From G965200765 sp965200765 (GTDB lineage: Bacteria; Pseudomonadota; Gammaproteobacteria; Arenicellales; JAJDZL01): DNA of 64,000 bases. The first letter of the stretch is position 1; each line of letters opens with the position of its first letter. Below are positions 40,263 through 50,980 of this stretch, in pieces. The translations under genes were made by a program, and so were the position numbers. Location of the stretch: positions 3,162,001 through 3,226,000 of the forward strand of contig OZ241380.1 in NCBI GenBank assembly GCA_965200765.1, written 5' to 3'. The notes under the pieces were generated by a model. That model worked only from the letters and a program-made list of their open reading frames with translations, was not told the origin of the DNA and made no database searches.

Positions 40263-40635
40263 GTGTCACATCGATGGGTTTGTTTGTCTCATTCAATTCG
40301 AGCTTCAGCTGTTGCAGTAATTCCAATCGACCAAAACTGAGCTCAATCAATTGTCTATTTTCTACGACTTCAGCGCGAATTTCGACAAATTGCTCATTGA
40401 CTTTGTCAAATTGCTGCCTGATATCAGCAGATTGCCGCTGATTATCATTGTGAATAAAATAAAGTAAACCGAAGAATAACGTGATGATAGTGAGAATTCC
40501 AGTAAAAAACCAACTTTGCAAGGACTTGGTGTTGCGGTCGACAGAATCGATTTTGTTGCTATTGTAACCAATGTCTGCTTCGGTCCGAGTAACTCTACGG
40601 TCCAATTCCAAATCTTCTTGTGATACCTGTTTCAT
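40219..40635 (-). CDS. Small membrane-anchored coiled-coil protein (138 aa)
   Basis: One clear transmembrane segment, WFFTGILTIITLFFGLLYFI at residues 42-61, separates a short charged N-terminus from a long amphipathic helix (QQFDKVNEQFVEIRAEVVEN) likely to form a coiled coil. The layout recalls small phage or stress membrane proteins, but no family is assigned. The last ~14 codons (from PRTPLEREKTVFGQ) lie in Repeat C, so the C-terminus is probably a replacement. No operon partner. Confidence 0.65.
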   Translation of the reverse strand: MKQVSQEDLELDRRVTRTEADIGYNSNKIDSVDRNTKSLQSWFFTGILTIITLFFGLLYFIHNDNQRQSADIRQQFDKVNEQFVEIRAEVVENRQLIELSFGRLELLQQLKLELNETNKPIDVTPRTPLEREKTVFGQ

Positions 40636-40769
40636 ACCTATTGTTTTCTCTATATCAAGAGTGTTTAACTTTACGAGTTTCGTCCTTAAACAGCCAGCCA
40701 GTCCAATGTGGACTACTGGGCTTTACAATGCTATCAGAACATGATGTCATTGTACACACCTGAATCCCA

Positions 40770-41975
40770 ATGTCAAATTGTTGCCAGAGTTTCCCGTTGG
40801 AAAGAAATTGAGGGCGAAATTGTTGATTTCCCGGGGTCGGCGGTGGCATGAAAATGCTCTGATTGGCGAATTCGGAGCTTTACCCGAGGATTTTCGAGTT
40901 TTGAACGTGCCGGTGCCTGCCGCTTCTGGCAGCAAGGTCAAGACTGGGGACGGCAGGGGGTTTCAGGCAGCCTGCGAAGTCACCAGGCTGCGCATCTTGT
41001 CGGGCTTGTTCTTTTCCAGGCAGCCCAAGGCAATTGCCCGCATGACCGCCATGCTGCCAGCGATGCGCAGATGCATGGCCGATTTGCCGCGCAAGAAGTG
41101 GTCGTCGAGCTGAAAGTCGCGGCCTACGCGTGCGTTGATTCGCTCCAGGGAATTTCGCTGGTCAAAGGTCTGCTTCCATTTCTGGATGATGCGCGGACAT
41201 GGACCGAAGGTGCGCATGGCATGCTTTCCATCGTTGATCTTGATGCGCACGATGCGCTGCCTGGCGTTCGACAAGATGCCGCCCAGGCGGTGGCAGTCGT
41301 CGCGGTCGGCACAATGCAGTCCGTATTCCACCGCCGGGCATCGATACTTCAGCGTCTGGCGCTTTTTCTCGAAACCGGCGTAGGCCATGGGGCGCACTTC
41401 ACCGCTTTGCGGACAAACGCAGTACACCTTGCCGCATTCCGTATACACCATCGTATCCACGCGATCCTCGCAAAGTGCCCGAGTGGGCTTCCGGATGTCG
41501 CCGAGCGGCTCGTCCTTCCACATTCGCCGGGTCTCGATGAACGGTGTCACACCGCGCTCATGCAGCTGTCGCCGCAACTGGTCATCGTCCAGGCCGCGAT
41601 CGGCGACAAAGTCGACGCAGCGTGTACCGGCCTCCGTATCCGACAAGATCTCCGACATCATCTCCCGGCACACCGGGGTTTCGGACACGCTGGCCGCTTC
41701 CACGCGGAAATCAAACGGCAACTCGTAGCGCGTGTCGGCCACCAGATGAAGCCGGTAGCCGAACCATTTCACCTCATGGCTCCAAGGCTTGCCGTTGGAA
41801 CCTACCCCGCGGTACACCTAGCGACCGCCTTCCCGGCAACGCCTCAAAAGATGCCGCAACTCCTCGTCCTGCATGTGCTCAATCACCTCGCGCAGAGAAC
41901 CCTAGTGTGCGAATTCATCAAAACTTTCCCGCCGAACAGGTTACAATGTCAAAACGGCCAGAAATCCAAAAGCAA
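40770..41975 (-). mobile_element. IS4/IS1182-like DDE element, longest copy
   Basis: An open frame at 40963-41817 carries EVKWFGYRLHLVADTRYELP, DFVADRGLDDDQLRRQLHER, VDTMVYTECGKVYCVCPQSG, TLKYRCPAVEYGLHC and RNSLERINARVGRDFQLDDH in family order. Upstream (41830-41960) the N-terminal EHMQDEELRHLLR block is joined by a large deletion to the VYRGVGSNGK start, so the first catalytic part is lost. Family assignment to IS4/IS1182-like is by general resemblance. Confidence 0.75.
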
Positions 41976-42028
41976 ACCAAGTGATTTGGTTACAACTCAA
42001 AAAATTTGACAATAATGAAAAGACTACA

Positions 42029-42358
42029 TTATACTGGCTTATTGTTGAAACATTTCCGCCGCTGTTGGCCGGGAGGGATTAGGATTGCGGTAGATATTTG
42101 CTTGATAACGGAGTAGCGGATGGTTTGTTCAGCTCTGCATGTGGAGGCGTCGAAGAGTTTTATACACTCGGTGTGGCAGAAGTTAGGACTGAGGTTGCCT
42201 CTGGTTCGTACTTGCAACTGAGCTAGGCCTCGAACTTTGTCAATAAGTTGCGCAATAAGTATGAATGGCTTAACCGGCACAAGCGAATCTCCCTTCTCCA
42301 CTTCATCTCGAACAATTTTCCGTGCCTCAAGAAATTCAATGGACAACCAAAACAACAT
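42029..42358 (-). CDS. Possible small protein, unknown (109 aa)
   Basis: An open frame reading IEFLEARKIVRDEVEKGDSL, then KPFILIAQLIDKVRGLAQLQ and HTECIKLFDASTCR. It looks protein-like in composition, but there is no convincing ribosome site and the helicase gene starts divergently 50 bases away. It may be a relic. Confidence 0.3.
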   Translation of the reverse strand: MLFWLSIEFLEARKIVRDEVEKGDSLVPVKPFILIAQLIDKVRGLAQLQVRTRGNLSPNFCHTECIKLFDASTCRAEQTIRYSVIKQISTAILIPPGQQRRKCFNNKPV

Positions 42359-42407
42359 CTATTTCGCAAAGCGACATTGATGTAGAACCCTAACTTGACT
42401 TAATTAC

Positions 42408-44987
42408 ATGTACAAAGCTCTAAATACACTGCTTCAAAGCGGTGAACTATTGGTGGTTGAACGGTTTGAAGTGCCCGGACGATCTGCAAGGTATTCCGAT
42501 ATACCCAGATTCTTGTTCGATTCTCAAATTGGAATCCATCTTCGAAAGCAAAAAAATGCTATTGGTGAAGAGAGACAACTGTGGGCACATCAAACCACTG
42601 CTCTCGAAGCACTTGGAAAAGGGAACAATGTCATTGTATCAACAGGTACCGCTTCAGGTAAGAGTTTGATATTTAGATCACTGGCTTTTCACAGGGTACT
42701 ATTGAATCCGAATGAGCGTGTGTTGGTTTTCTATCCACTTAAAGCACTTGCTACAGATCAAGTCCGTGGATGGCAAGAAATGGCTTGTTCACTACAACTT
42801 GATGAAAGCATCGTTGGAAGAATTGATGGATCTGTTCCTGTCAGAGAACGAGAAGATATTCTTAAGAAGTCTAAAATAGTCGTAATCACTCCTGACGTAT
42901 GCCATGCTTGGCTAATGTCGCGCTTGGCATTGCCAGTCATTCAGCAGTTTTTAAGTTCTCTTTCAGTAATTGTGATGGATGAAGCTCATTATCTTGAAGG
43001 TGTTTTTGGTAGCAACTTTGCTTTTCTTATACGTCGATTGATTTCTGCTCGAAATCATCTTCTTTCAAGTGACAATAGCGAACGACAACTACAATTTGTT
43101 GCTGCTTCAGCGACTATACATGATCCGGGCAACTATATGGAAAACCTTACTGGTTTAAATTTCGAGGTGGTTGATCATCATTCGGATGGTGCTGGAACAT
43201 GCGATCGAATCGTAGCGCATATCGCGTGTCCTGAATATGAAGAAAGCAAGGTTGCATATGAAATTCAAAAGCATTTGCTGGAAATTGGTGTTGAGGGAGG
43301 ATTTATTACATTTGTTGATTCAAGAAAAACAGTTGAAGGTCTAGCATTAGAGATGCAAAGGGACGACGTTCTTCCATATCGAGCTGGTTATGAAGAAACT
43401 GCTCGCCAATCAATTGAGCAGAAACTAAAAACAGGAAATCTTCGCGGCGTCATTTCTACTTCTGCACTTGAATTGGGGATTGATATTCCTCACCTGAGAG
43501 TCGGATTGAATTTAGGTGTTCCCGATACCCGCAAAGCATATCTGCAAAGGCTAGGGCGAGTCGGTAGAAGCAAGCCGGGAATATTTCTTGTAATTGCCCC
43601 GCATTCTGCGTTCAGAGCGTATGGAACTTCATTTCAAGAATATCATAAAATGTCTGTCGAACCCTCCTATCTTTACCTTGAAAATCGTTTCATGCAGTTT
43701 GCTCATGGTCGTTGCTTAACGTTTGAGCTTGAATCGCTTGGGGCTTCTTCAAAAATGCCCGCACGAATAGTTTGGCCAGAAGGTTTCAAGAAATCTCATT
43801 CTGCTGCTCAACCAGGAGGAAATAGGCCAGAGGAATTTGATGCCATTGCAAATATGGGCGGGGACTCACCCCATCATGGTTATCCGTTACGTAATATTGG
43901 AGAAGTCAACTATAAGATTAAACTGCACAAGGATGCAGATAGTATGGGAGACATTACACAATTGCAAGCACTTCGAGAATGCTATCCAGGGGCAACTTAC
44001 TTGCACATGGGCGAAGCATATAAAGTTAGTACTTGGTACACAGGATTGGAACCAACGATTATAGTAAAACCTTGCAAACCAAATTTAACACAACCAAGAA
44101 TTACTACTTGGGTGGAGGCAAGTATTACTTCGACTGGTATTCAAAAGGGTCATCTCAAAAAGGGGGATAAAGGTTTTCTTGCTGAATGCCAAATGATGGT
44201 TACTGAAAGAGTAGTCGGGTACAAGTTCAAAAACTCAGGGCAATATTATCCATATACAGAACTTCAGAAAAAGAATTCGAATATGATCTCGCGTTCTCGC
44301 ATTTTTCGAACAACAGGCGTATTGCTTTGCTTGGATGTAGAAGGGTTCAAAGAGAATATAAAAAGTTCATTCGCAGAAAGGCTACTGGATGTGTTCGCAC
44401 GGGAGTACAGTGTTTCTTTGAAAGATATTAATTCTCATTCTACAAACATATCAGTGCGAAGTGCAGATTTTAACGGACGGCAACAAGGGTGCGTAGTTGT
44501 ATACGACGAAATATACGGCAGTCTGCGCCTAACTGAAAGATTATTTCTGGAGTTTGAGCACATTTTGACCCGAATCATAGAATCGTTAAAGTCAGAGAAT
44601 GAAGACGACAGACTCTACCTTAAAGAACAGGATGTATTACGATTTCAGGAAGAAGTATCGAAATTTACTGACAGTACGATTTTCAATGACGAAGATGAGC
44701 CAAGCGTTCCTACTGACAAGATTCAAGCATTTACACCAGGGTCGCATGTTTTTATGAGAGATCAAATTGGGACTTGTGGGGTTGAAGTAGTGGTTGTGCA
44801 ACCTACTATTATGAATGGTGAAATTATGTATCAAGTCGAAGAAGCTTCAACTCGACAGGGAAAACCACCAGCGAAACGTTGGGCACCAGCATCCAGAATT
44901 CAACCCCTGAACGGATCAGAGAATTGGGGTATAGCATGGTGGGATCCCTTAACAGAGGAATACGATGATGAGGAGCCTAGTGAGTAG
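42408..44987 (+). CDS. Superfamily 2 DEAD/DEAH helicase, YprA/MrfA-like
   Basis: 859 residues. Motifs in order: STGTASGKS (78-86, Walker A), PLKALATDQ (110-118), VITPDV (about 159), MDEAHYLEGVFGSNFAFLIR (DEAH 191-194), SATIHDP (234-240), TSALELGIDI (351-360) and QRLGRVGRS (380-388). This is the YprA/MrfA (Lhr-related) helicase group. The C-terminal 450 residues (VVGYKFKNSGQYYPY ... DVEGFKENI, then LRLTERLFLEF) correspond to the DUF1998/MZB-like region. MrfA repairs interstrand crosslinks; relatives occur in DISARM and other defence systems. No DISARM partners are adjacent. No clear ribosome site precedes ATG 42408, so the true start is uncertain. Confidence 0.8.
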   Translation: MYKALNTLLQSGELLVVERFEVPGRSARYSDIPRFLFDSQIGIHLRKQKNAIGEERQLWAHQTTALEALGKGNNVIVSTGTASGKSLIFRSLAFHRVLLNPNERVLVFYPLKALATDQVRGWQEMACSLQLDESIVGRIDGSVPVREREDILKKSKIVVITPDVCHAWLMSRLALPVIQQFLSSLSVIVMDEAHYLEGVFGSNFAFLIRRLISARNHLLSSDNSERQLQFVAASATIHDPGNYMENLTGLNFEVVDHHSDGAGTCDRIVAHIACPEYEESKVAYEIQKHLLEIGVEGGFITFVDSRKTVEGLALEMQRDDVLPYRAGYEETARQSIEQKLKTGNLRGVISTSALELGIDIPHLRVGLNLGVPDTRKAYLQRLGRVGRSKPGIFLVIAPHSAFRAYGTSFQEYHKMSVEPSYLYLENRFMQFAHGRCLTFELESLGASSKMPARIVWPEGFKKSHSAAQPGGNRPEEFDAIANMGGDSPHHGYPLRNIGEVNYKIKLHKDADSMGDITQLQALRECYPGATYLHMGEAYKVSTWYTGLEPTIIVKPCKPNLTQPRITTWVEASITSTGIQKGHLKKGDKGFLAECQMMVTERVVGYKFKNSGQYYPYTELQKKNSNMISRSRIFRTTGVLLCLDVEGFKENIKSSFAERLLDVFAREYSVSLKDINSHSTNISVRSADFNGRQQGCVVVYDEIYGSLRLTERLFLEFEHILTRIIESLKSENEDDRLYLKEQDVLRFQEEVSKFTDSTIFNDEDEPSVPTDKIQAFTPGSHVFMRDQIGTCGVEVVVVQPTIMNGEIMYQVEEASTRQGKPPAKRWAPASRIQPLNGSENWGIAWWDPLTEEYDDEEPSE

Positions 44988-45029
44988 CAAATAATGTTTT
45001 TCATTTCCATTCTTTGTACCTGTCTGCCG

Positions 45030-46316
45030 GTGTAGCTGGAGCAGATTTCCTAGGAATTGTTCGAGGATCATTTCGGGGAACTGTATTGTCCGGATAATGG
45101 TCGTCCCAGTCTTCCAATTCAAATGATGGTGGGTCTGTTGTTGCTCAAGTATGCCCGCGGCTTTTCAGACGAGGAGGTTGTGGAGTGGTGGCTGGACAGT
45201 CCATATGTGCAGTATTTTTGTGGGGAGACGCATATTCAGCCGGACGCGTAGTTGAATTCGAGCAGTCTCTCCCGATTTCGCATGCGCATCGACGAATCGG
45301 GATGCGAGTTGATCGAAGTCCACGGTGAAGTCGGGATTGGCCACGGGTGCGTTAAAGAGAGGCGACTTGAAGCATGTGACGGTGGATACCACGGTGCAGG
45401 AGAAGCTGGTGAAGTATCCGACAGATGTGAAATTGCTGAGGTACGCGAGCGTTTGGTGAAGAAGGCTCGTGCGGCCGGATTGAAACTTCGCCAAAGCTAT
45501 GTGCGAGTGGGTCCGTGTAGCTTTTCAAGGTGAAACGCTATGCGCATGCGCGTCAAATGAAGCAGGAGGTGAAGAAATTGCGCACAATCTTCGGCCGGGT
45601 AGTGCAGGATGTGGAGCGAAAGGTCGGCCAAATTACGAATCCTCGTGTTCAGCAGTTGGAGGTGTCGCATCTGGAGTCGGAGCTGGAGCCCAAGCGTGTG
45701 ATGGCTCAAGAGAAAACCAGCAAGAACAAGGTGTACAGTGCGCATGCTCTGGAGGTAGAGTGTATCAGCAAGGGCAAGGCACACTATCACTACGAATTCG
45801 GTGTGAAAATGGGGGTTGCGGTGACCAATCGAGACAATTTCATGGTGGGCGGTCCGGTATTTCCCGGCTATCTGTACGATAGACATGCGCAATCAATCCA
45901 GCTCGGTCAGGTTGAGCGGATTATTGGAACCAAGCCGGAAGAAGTGTTCGTGGACCATGGCTATCGCGGTCACAGCGTGACGGATTCACAGATTTTAATT
46001 TCCGGTCAAAAGCGAGACGTGAATGCACGGTTGAAGCTTCTGCTCAAGTGACGACAGGCGAACGAACCGGTGGTCGGGCACATCAAGAACGACGGACGTA
46101 AATACCTGAAAGGCACTGAAGGCGACAAGATGAATGCAATGTTGAGTTGTGCGGGGCACAACATGCGCATAATACTGAAGAAAATCAAGATTTTTTGCGG
46201 CGACTATTTTCTTGCTTCGGACCGGAAAAAGCCAATATCGTTTCTTGTCTTCCGGAGATGCTGTCAATCTGCCAGAAAACTCCCTGAAACAGGGTTTTTC
46301 AGGACCGACTAGCTAA
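45030..46316 (+). mobile_element. IS5-family element, degenerate, right end intact
   Basis: Frames in order: FGELYCPDNGRPSLPIQMM, EEVVEWWLDSPYVQYFCGET, ERLVKKARAAGLKLRQSYVR, KRYAHARQMKQEVKKLRTIF, LEVECISKGKAHYHYEFGVK, EVFVDHGYRGHSV and KNDGRKYLKGTEGDKMNAML. Ends with GAAACAGGGTTTTTCAGGAC at about 46290-46309. The left terminal repeat is missing, and at least three shifts separate the blocks. Confidence 0.85.
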
Positions 46317-46449
46317 TGAAGCGTGTTGGGGACTAGGCGCAATAATTTCAAAATTCAGTAAGCAGTGGAGTAAACCAAGCCAATCGTCATGGAAATCCGT
46401 TCACCTGACATCCTACTCTTGACAGCTACTATCAGATAGTTCGCCGCAA

Positions 46450-46675
46450 ATCGATTGGGCGACGGCAAACGAGTATGTTCAAAAATCTTCCCGGACGGCG
46501 GCGTAACTTAACAGTCTTAATTTACGAGCTCTTGCAATTACTGTGTTTCAACCGACGGGGCTTGTCGTGCAGGCATTTTGGGCAAATGAATCCATTTTCC
46601 CGCGGCGCTAGTTCAACTCTTCCGACAAGCGTTTTGATGTCGAAGACTACTGTGTCTATCTTGTTTTAGCGAATC
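46450..46675 (-). mobile_element. IS1595-family relic, N-terminal scrap
   Basis: The minus frame KQDRHSSLRHQNACRKS, then GKWIHLPKMPARQAP is a shifted remnant of the zinc-ribbon start (ENGFICPKC type). Unit ends unclear. Confidence 0.45.
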
Positions 46676-46858
46676 TTCTGGGTGAGTGTTGATTTTGCCT
46701 TTATCGTACAAATACGCAAGCAAGGTTTTTCGACTACCGGTTCTTCAATCGATTAATTTGAAAAATACAATTTTGATCAAATCAATAGAAACTACCAATA
46801 TTATTTTTGAATATCTGTCGAAAAAGTTCATGAACACATGAGCAAGAAAAGTAGAACA

Positions 46859-49357
46859 CTACGACTGTCGTTTCGAACTGGGAATATTTTTGTATTTATA
46901 TTTTTTACCAAGATATGAAGACACTTTTTGTTCAATTTTTCTTGGGCTAGAATGTGTATTCATATAACTTTGAGTACCCAATGACAAAACACCTCTTATA
47001 AATGGATCGCGATGATGCTTGTCAAGCAAGTTTTTTAACTGTTTTGACAAAGATTCTGAAAGTTCTTCTGAACCAATTAATTTGCTAAAGTATCCTATTA
47101 GTTCATATGCTGGAGTGTTATTTTTAAGAACAACATCCTCAACAATTTCTCTGATTTCTTTATGACTCACCGCATGAACAATCTTTGCCAAATTGATAAT
47201 TGTCCACCTAAATGACAAAAATTGAAGCATTTTTTCAATTGATTCAATATCATATTCTGGGTTCGACGCTACTATATATTGTGCTAGCTTTTTCGTTTCT
47301 TTTTTGCTTTTCAGTCTAATATTGATTAGACGTAATCCTCCATCAGCTATAGTTTCTATAATGTCTACAATACGTTCCTTTTTTAGTGACCCATAATTAT
47401 TTCTTAGCACTTGCCCTAGTATTTCACTGTTTTTAATTACTCGATACAAGTCGTTCAGTGCTTCAATTTCATTTTCTGAAGATTCATCATTTTGATCATC
47501 AGATTGATTTTCACTTTCATCACGAAGTTGCCGTATCTTTTGACGATTCTCGGAGACACTTTTATTTGATGATTTATTTTTGGGTATTGATTTAATAATT
47601 TGACTGAAAAACTCAGTTTCTTCTCGTGTTAAAGTAGCAGGTTCAATGTCGAGGGCGCAAATCGTTCTGACCATAATGTCTTCAATTACTTGATCATCAT
47701 TCGCATGATGAATAACGAAAAGCAATATAAGGTGGTTTTCGGAAACATAACTACGTTGACAAATTTCTTCAACTATTTCTTTTTGCAACGTATCTTGTTT
47801 ACACAAAAACATACCGAGAAAAAAATAATACATGTATGGAATTCTGAAAGTACCATCTACTGTTAGTATTCCATACTCCTCATTTTTCATTCTACTTAGA
47901 ATGCTGTCTGAAATTATGTAATCTTCTCTATACTCACTGACAAATTGATCGAAACTAGTTTTTGTAAATTTTTCACTACAGATATCTTTCTTTTTGTATA
48001 TTGCAAATGCAAGTTGTTTTGCAAAATTTATACATGTATTTATACTTTCATCACTCTTGTCTATACCGGATTTAACAAGACTTGTTATTATAAACACCTG
48101 GTAGCAATGCCCGTATGCAGAGATTGAAAGATTACTTGGAGTAAAACTTTCGAATAATTGTATTACAGATAGTACATAAAATGGAAACCTTGGTACAATC
48201 CTCTTCAAAATTATTGAATTCACTTTTTTTTCAACTTCGTCCACAAAACCATCTTTCAAGGATTGATTGTCACTCATCACATTGATTCTTTTTCTAATCA
48301 ACGATTCTTGTTGTGAATGTGTTAATTGATCGATTTCCAAAATCTTAAAACTTGCTAATCTTTTATCATCTCTGTAATATATTCTGTAAACATCTGATGA
48401 TGTAGTTACTATAATTCTTTCGAAATATATTTTTGCAAAATCAACAAAATCAATAGATTCTCGATCTGATGTTAAGTTGTCGAAAATAACGGTTTTATTC
48501 TCTAATTTTAACCAGGAAGAAAAATCCCCATGAAATTCGTCCTGATACGACCTTTGAAGTGCCTTCAAATTTGCTGAACCTCTAAAATCCTTTAAATCAA
48601 CTAATAGAACCGGTTCGGATTTTTTAGCAAGAGTAAGAAAGAGAAATCTAGCAAGTGTTGTTTTTCCACTCATATGGGTTCCATGTATCAAACAGCGATC
48701 ATACTCAAATAATTGTTCCTTATTAGAAATTTTTTCAATGGTCTGTTTTGACATTTTTTTTGAGGGCAAGTAACAAGACAAATTCAAAAATTCATATATG
48801 TCCAATAATTTTATATTATGTTGGGAATAAATATTGGTATTTTCAACACTGTTTATATAATCTCTATTTGGAGAAAAATTATTTCTAATGTCGTTTACAA
48901 CCAACTTTATTCCTTCACAGATGTCGTCCCAGGCACTATCTTGTGGTTTGTATTTATTAACAGGTTTACCGTCTTTAGGTAAAACCTTTAAATCTTCATT
49001 ATCAAGTAAATTTATCCATTGGCAGTCCGTTAAGATTATGGGGATACGAACGCGATATTTATTTGAATCATGGACTAGTTTCTTAACGCGCTTCCACTCA
49101 TCTATACAAGAAGGTGATGCTATAAAATATTGACTAACAAGAAAAACAATGATGTCTGCTTCTTCAAGTTTTCTTATGATATTATCTGAAATAGATTGAC
49201 CTGGCGGTATATTAAGATCAGACCAAGTTTCGATAATTCCCTGATTTTTGAGAATCGCCAAAGATGTTTCCATGCATTCACGATATTTTTGATCTTTATG
49301 GCAATAACTATAAAACAGACGAACAGGTAGATTTATGGATTCACTCTTTGCATACAT
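46859..49357 (-). CDS. TIR-domain NTPase, copy 1 (832 aa)
   Basis: ATG 49357 has AAGGAG about 8 nt upstream. TIR domain, residues 12-130: VRLFYSYCHKDQKY, ISDNIIRKLEEADIIVFLVS and SPSCIDEWKRV, with Glu87 in the position of the NADase catalytic Glu. A P-loop GTHMSGKTT (226-234) follows in LIHGTHMSGKTTLARFLF, then VIFDNL as a weak Walker B and a NACHT-like DVYRIYYRDDK region. The C-terminal ~350 residues are helical. TIR-STAND/NACHT-type proteins sense phage and deplete NAD or signal. Both copies (see 51200) keep all these features. The stop of the IS1595 relic upstream overlaps the ribosome site, so its native promoter is gone. Confidence 0.85.
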   Translation of the reverse strand: MYAKSESINLPVRLFYSYCHKDQKYRECMETSLAILKNQGIIETWSDLNIPPGQSISDNIIRKLEEADIIVFLVSQYFIASPSCIDEWKRVKKLVHDSNKYRVRIPIILTDCQWINLLDNEDLKVLPKDGKPVNKYKPQDSAWDDICEGIKLVVNDIRNNFSPNRDYINSVENTNIYSQHNIKLLDIYEFLNLSCYLPSKKMSKQTIEKISNKEQLFEYDRCLIHGTHMSGKTTLARFLFLTLAKKSEPVLLVDLKDFRGSANLKALQRSYQDEFHGDFSSWLKLENKTVIFDNLTSDRESIDFVDFAKIYFERIIVTTSSDVYRIYYRDDKRLASFKILEIDQLTHSQQESLIRKRINVMSDNQSLKDGFVDEVEKKVNSIILKRIVPRFPFYVLSVIQLFESFTPSNLSISAYGHCYQVFIITSLVKSGIDKSDESINTCINFAKQLAFAIYKKKDICSEKFTKTSFDQFVSEYREDYIISDSILSRMKNEEYGILTVDGTFRIPYMYYFFLGMFLCKQDTLQKEIVEEICQRSYVSENHLILLFVIHHANDDQVIEDIMVRTICALDIEPATLTREETEFFSQIIKSIPKNKSSNKSVSENRQKIRQLRDESENQSDDQNDESSENEIEALNDLYRVIKNSEILGQVLRNNYGSLKKERIVDIIETIADGGLRLINIRLKSKKETKKLAQYIVASNPEYDIESIEKMLQFLSFRWTIINLAKIVHAVSHKEIREIVEDVVLKNNTPAYELIGYFSKLIGSEELSESLSKQLKNLLDKHHRDPFIRGVLSLGTQSYMNTHSSPRKIEQKVSSYLGKKYKYKNIPSSKRQS

Positions 49358-49369
49358 GACATGACTCCT

Positions 49370-50308
49370 TTATTCGCGAGACGCAGAAAAAAACATTTGG
49401 TGAAATAAGTAAGGAAAACTTCGACTCGGCACATGAACAACAGCGGCTAGTTGCAGTCTGTAAGGCAATGGACTTTCCCGGAATCGGCAATTGAAGCAGA
49501 AAAAAATGCCAATATATTTCTTAAAGGATTGAAGTGATACTACATGGAAGAATCCCGCTAGAAAGCTCTTAAAGTTGCTGATGACAATGTGAACTTTCGG
49601 AAGTAATTCACCCACTTTTTCAGACTGGGTGACCTTGGCATTGGCCTGAGGCGATTCGACCAGAACCAAAAATAAATAAAAAGCGTCCGTGCGAACTACT
49701 GAATCAGGCGAGATTTTTCTCGCGAATTCCGAAATCTGTTTAGAATTCGACTGCTCATGAATAGCTACATTGAAACTAATGTGGTTCTCCCAGTGGTACA
49801 TTGCGAAGATTACCGGTTTTTTGCACTCGGCACTACTGCCTCTCCTGCCCGGCTTACGAAAGCCAAAGAAAGCATCATGCATCTTGACAAGCCCATCGAA
49901 TATGCCCACGGTCGCGCAACAAGACTGGTGAAATATACTCAACGATTGATAGGCTGGCGGCCAAGCAGCATCAATCATCTTAGAAAGCAGTTCAGCCGAA
50001 ATCCCGCTATTGTCAACTACTATCACATTAATCGCTACAAACCATTTGGGCAACGGCAAACAAGCATACTCGAAAACCGTCCTGTCCATCGGTGAAATTT
50101 GATGACTGTACTTGTCGCACATGTACAAATGACGGTGCTTCAACTGGCAGGACTTGGCGTGTCCGAACTTCTGGCAGATGAAGCCGTTTTTCCAATGGCT
50201 CCGGTTCAACTCATTCAGACAAGCGTCATGAGTCGAGTACTTCTGTGTCCGTTTTAAAAAATTGGTAGAGTTCTGTTGCATTTGAAATTTCCTTGGTAGC
50301 ATGCTCAA
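49370..50308 (-). mobile_element. IS1595-family transposase, long open copy
   Basis: One uninterrupted frame of 312 codons: NGFICQKFGHAKSCQLKHRH (zinc ribbon, second Cys changed to Phe), DRTVFEYACLPLPKWFVAIN, HDAFFGFRKPGRRGSSAECK (DDE first Asp region, expected DDAFFGG), PDSVVRTDAF, then KVHIVISNFKSFLAG and a C-terminal region with FFCFNCRFRES. The frame is open but key residues (CPKC, DDAFFGG) are altered, so activity is doubtful. Inserted directly upstream of TIR copy 1. Confidence 0.8.
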
Positions 50309-50329
50309 CCAAGTGCATTACGGTAATAC

Positions 50330-50410
50330 TATACTCGGATTTCGGCCTCCCCTCCAGAAAAAGTGGATGAATGGCTTCCGAAGGTTCGTATTGTCATCAG
50401 CAATTTGCCA
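50330..50410 (+). mobile_element. IS1595-family C-terminal scrap
   Basis: On plus, KVDEWLPKVRIVISN matches the C-terminal block of the preceding copy, in opposite orientation. Confidence 0.5.
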
Positions 50411-50441
50411 TGAAAATCCTGACATGATTAGACACCCAAAT

Positions 50442-50628
50442 CCCTTGCAACCTGATAGTCACAAAACAATTTGCTGTTCAACAACGACCCAAGCACGGAC
50501 TTACTGTTCAGCATCCCGTATAAGCCTTCGACAGTTACCGCAAAACCAGTGCGTAAGCCGTCTTATTGTACAGCATTGGACGTAAAATGTGGTCGGCAAA
50601 AAGTTTTCATGCAGTTGGCGAGATAAAA
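50442..50628 (+). repeat. Direct repeat, copy 1
   Basis: CCCTTGCAACCTGAT ... GTTTTCATGCAGT ... ATAAAA; repeated at 50981-51177. Together they bracket an IS256 relic. Confidence 0.8.
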
Positions 50629-50679
50629 GTATCATGGATGTTTCAAGTGTTTTATGGTAGGCACCTTTCACGAGGTATC

Positions 50680-50930
50680 GCATCGAAACCTTCAGGGACT
50701 CTACTGTTAATAGTGACAGCGGTTTCTTGGAGGAACGCCGACGAATCAAGGTGATTCCGCAACTATGGGGGAGAGAGATCTGACCAAGCTGGTATATTCG
50801 GTGTTGATCAGCTTGACCGACCGTCGGAACAAAAGGAATGGTAGCTCTACGAGTTGCACAAGCGACTTTATCTGGATGAGGAGGTGAAAAATCTTGTGTC
50901 AAAATCCAGAACTCGCAGGAGTGTGGCGAA
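50680..50930 (+). mobile_element. IS256-family relic, C-terminal part
   Basis: GFLEERRRIKVIPQLWG then, one frame on, RDLTKLVYSVLISLTDR and LYLDEEVKNL match the IS256 C-terminus (ERRRTKVIP...). Compare 1253-1390. Confidence 0.65.
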
Positions 50931-50980
50931 AGCCGCCTAGACATAGCCGTGACAATCCAAGTATGTTTGGACACGTAAAA

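Noticed and set aside
41071..42009. Plus-strand open frame over the IS4/IS1182-like transposase
   Set aside because: Antisense shadow: the minus frame carries the conserved transposase blocks in order.
42408..44987. Helicase as part of a DISARM or BREX system
   Set aside because: No DrmB, DrmMI, BrxC, PglX or PglZ-like gene is adjacent; both flanks are IS debris.
45497..45892. Minus-strand open frame over the IS5 copy
   Set aside because: The plus frame encodes the IS5 transposase centre (LEVECISKGKAHYHYEF); the antisense frame has no family resemblance.
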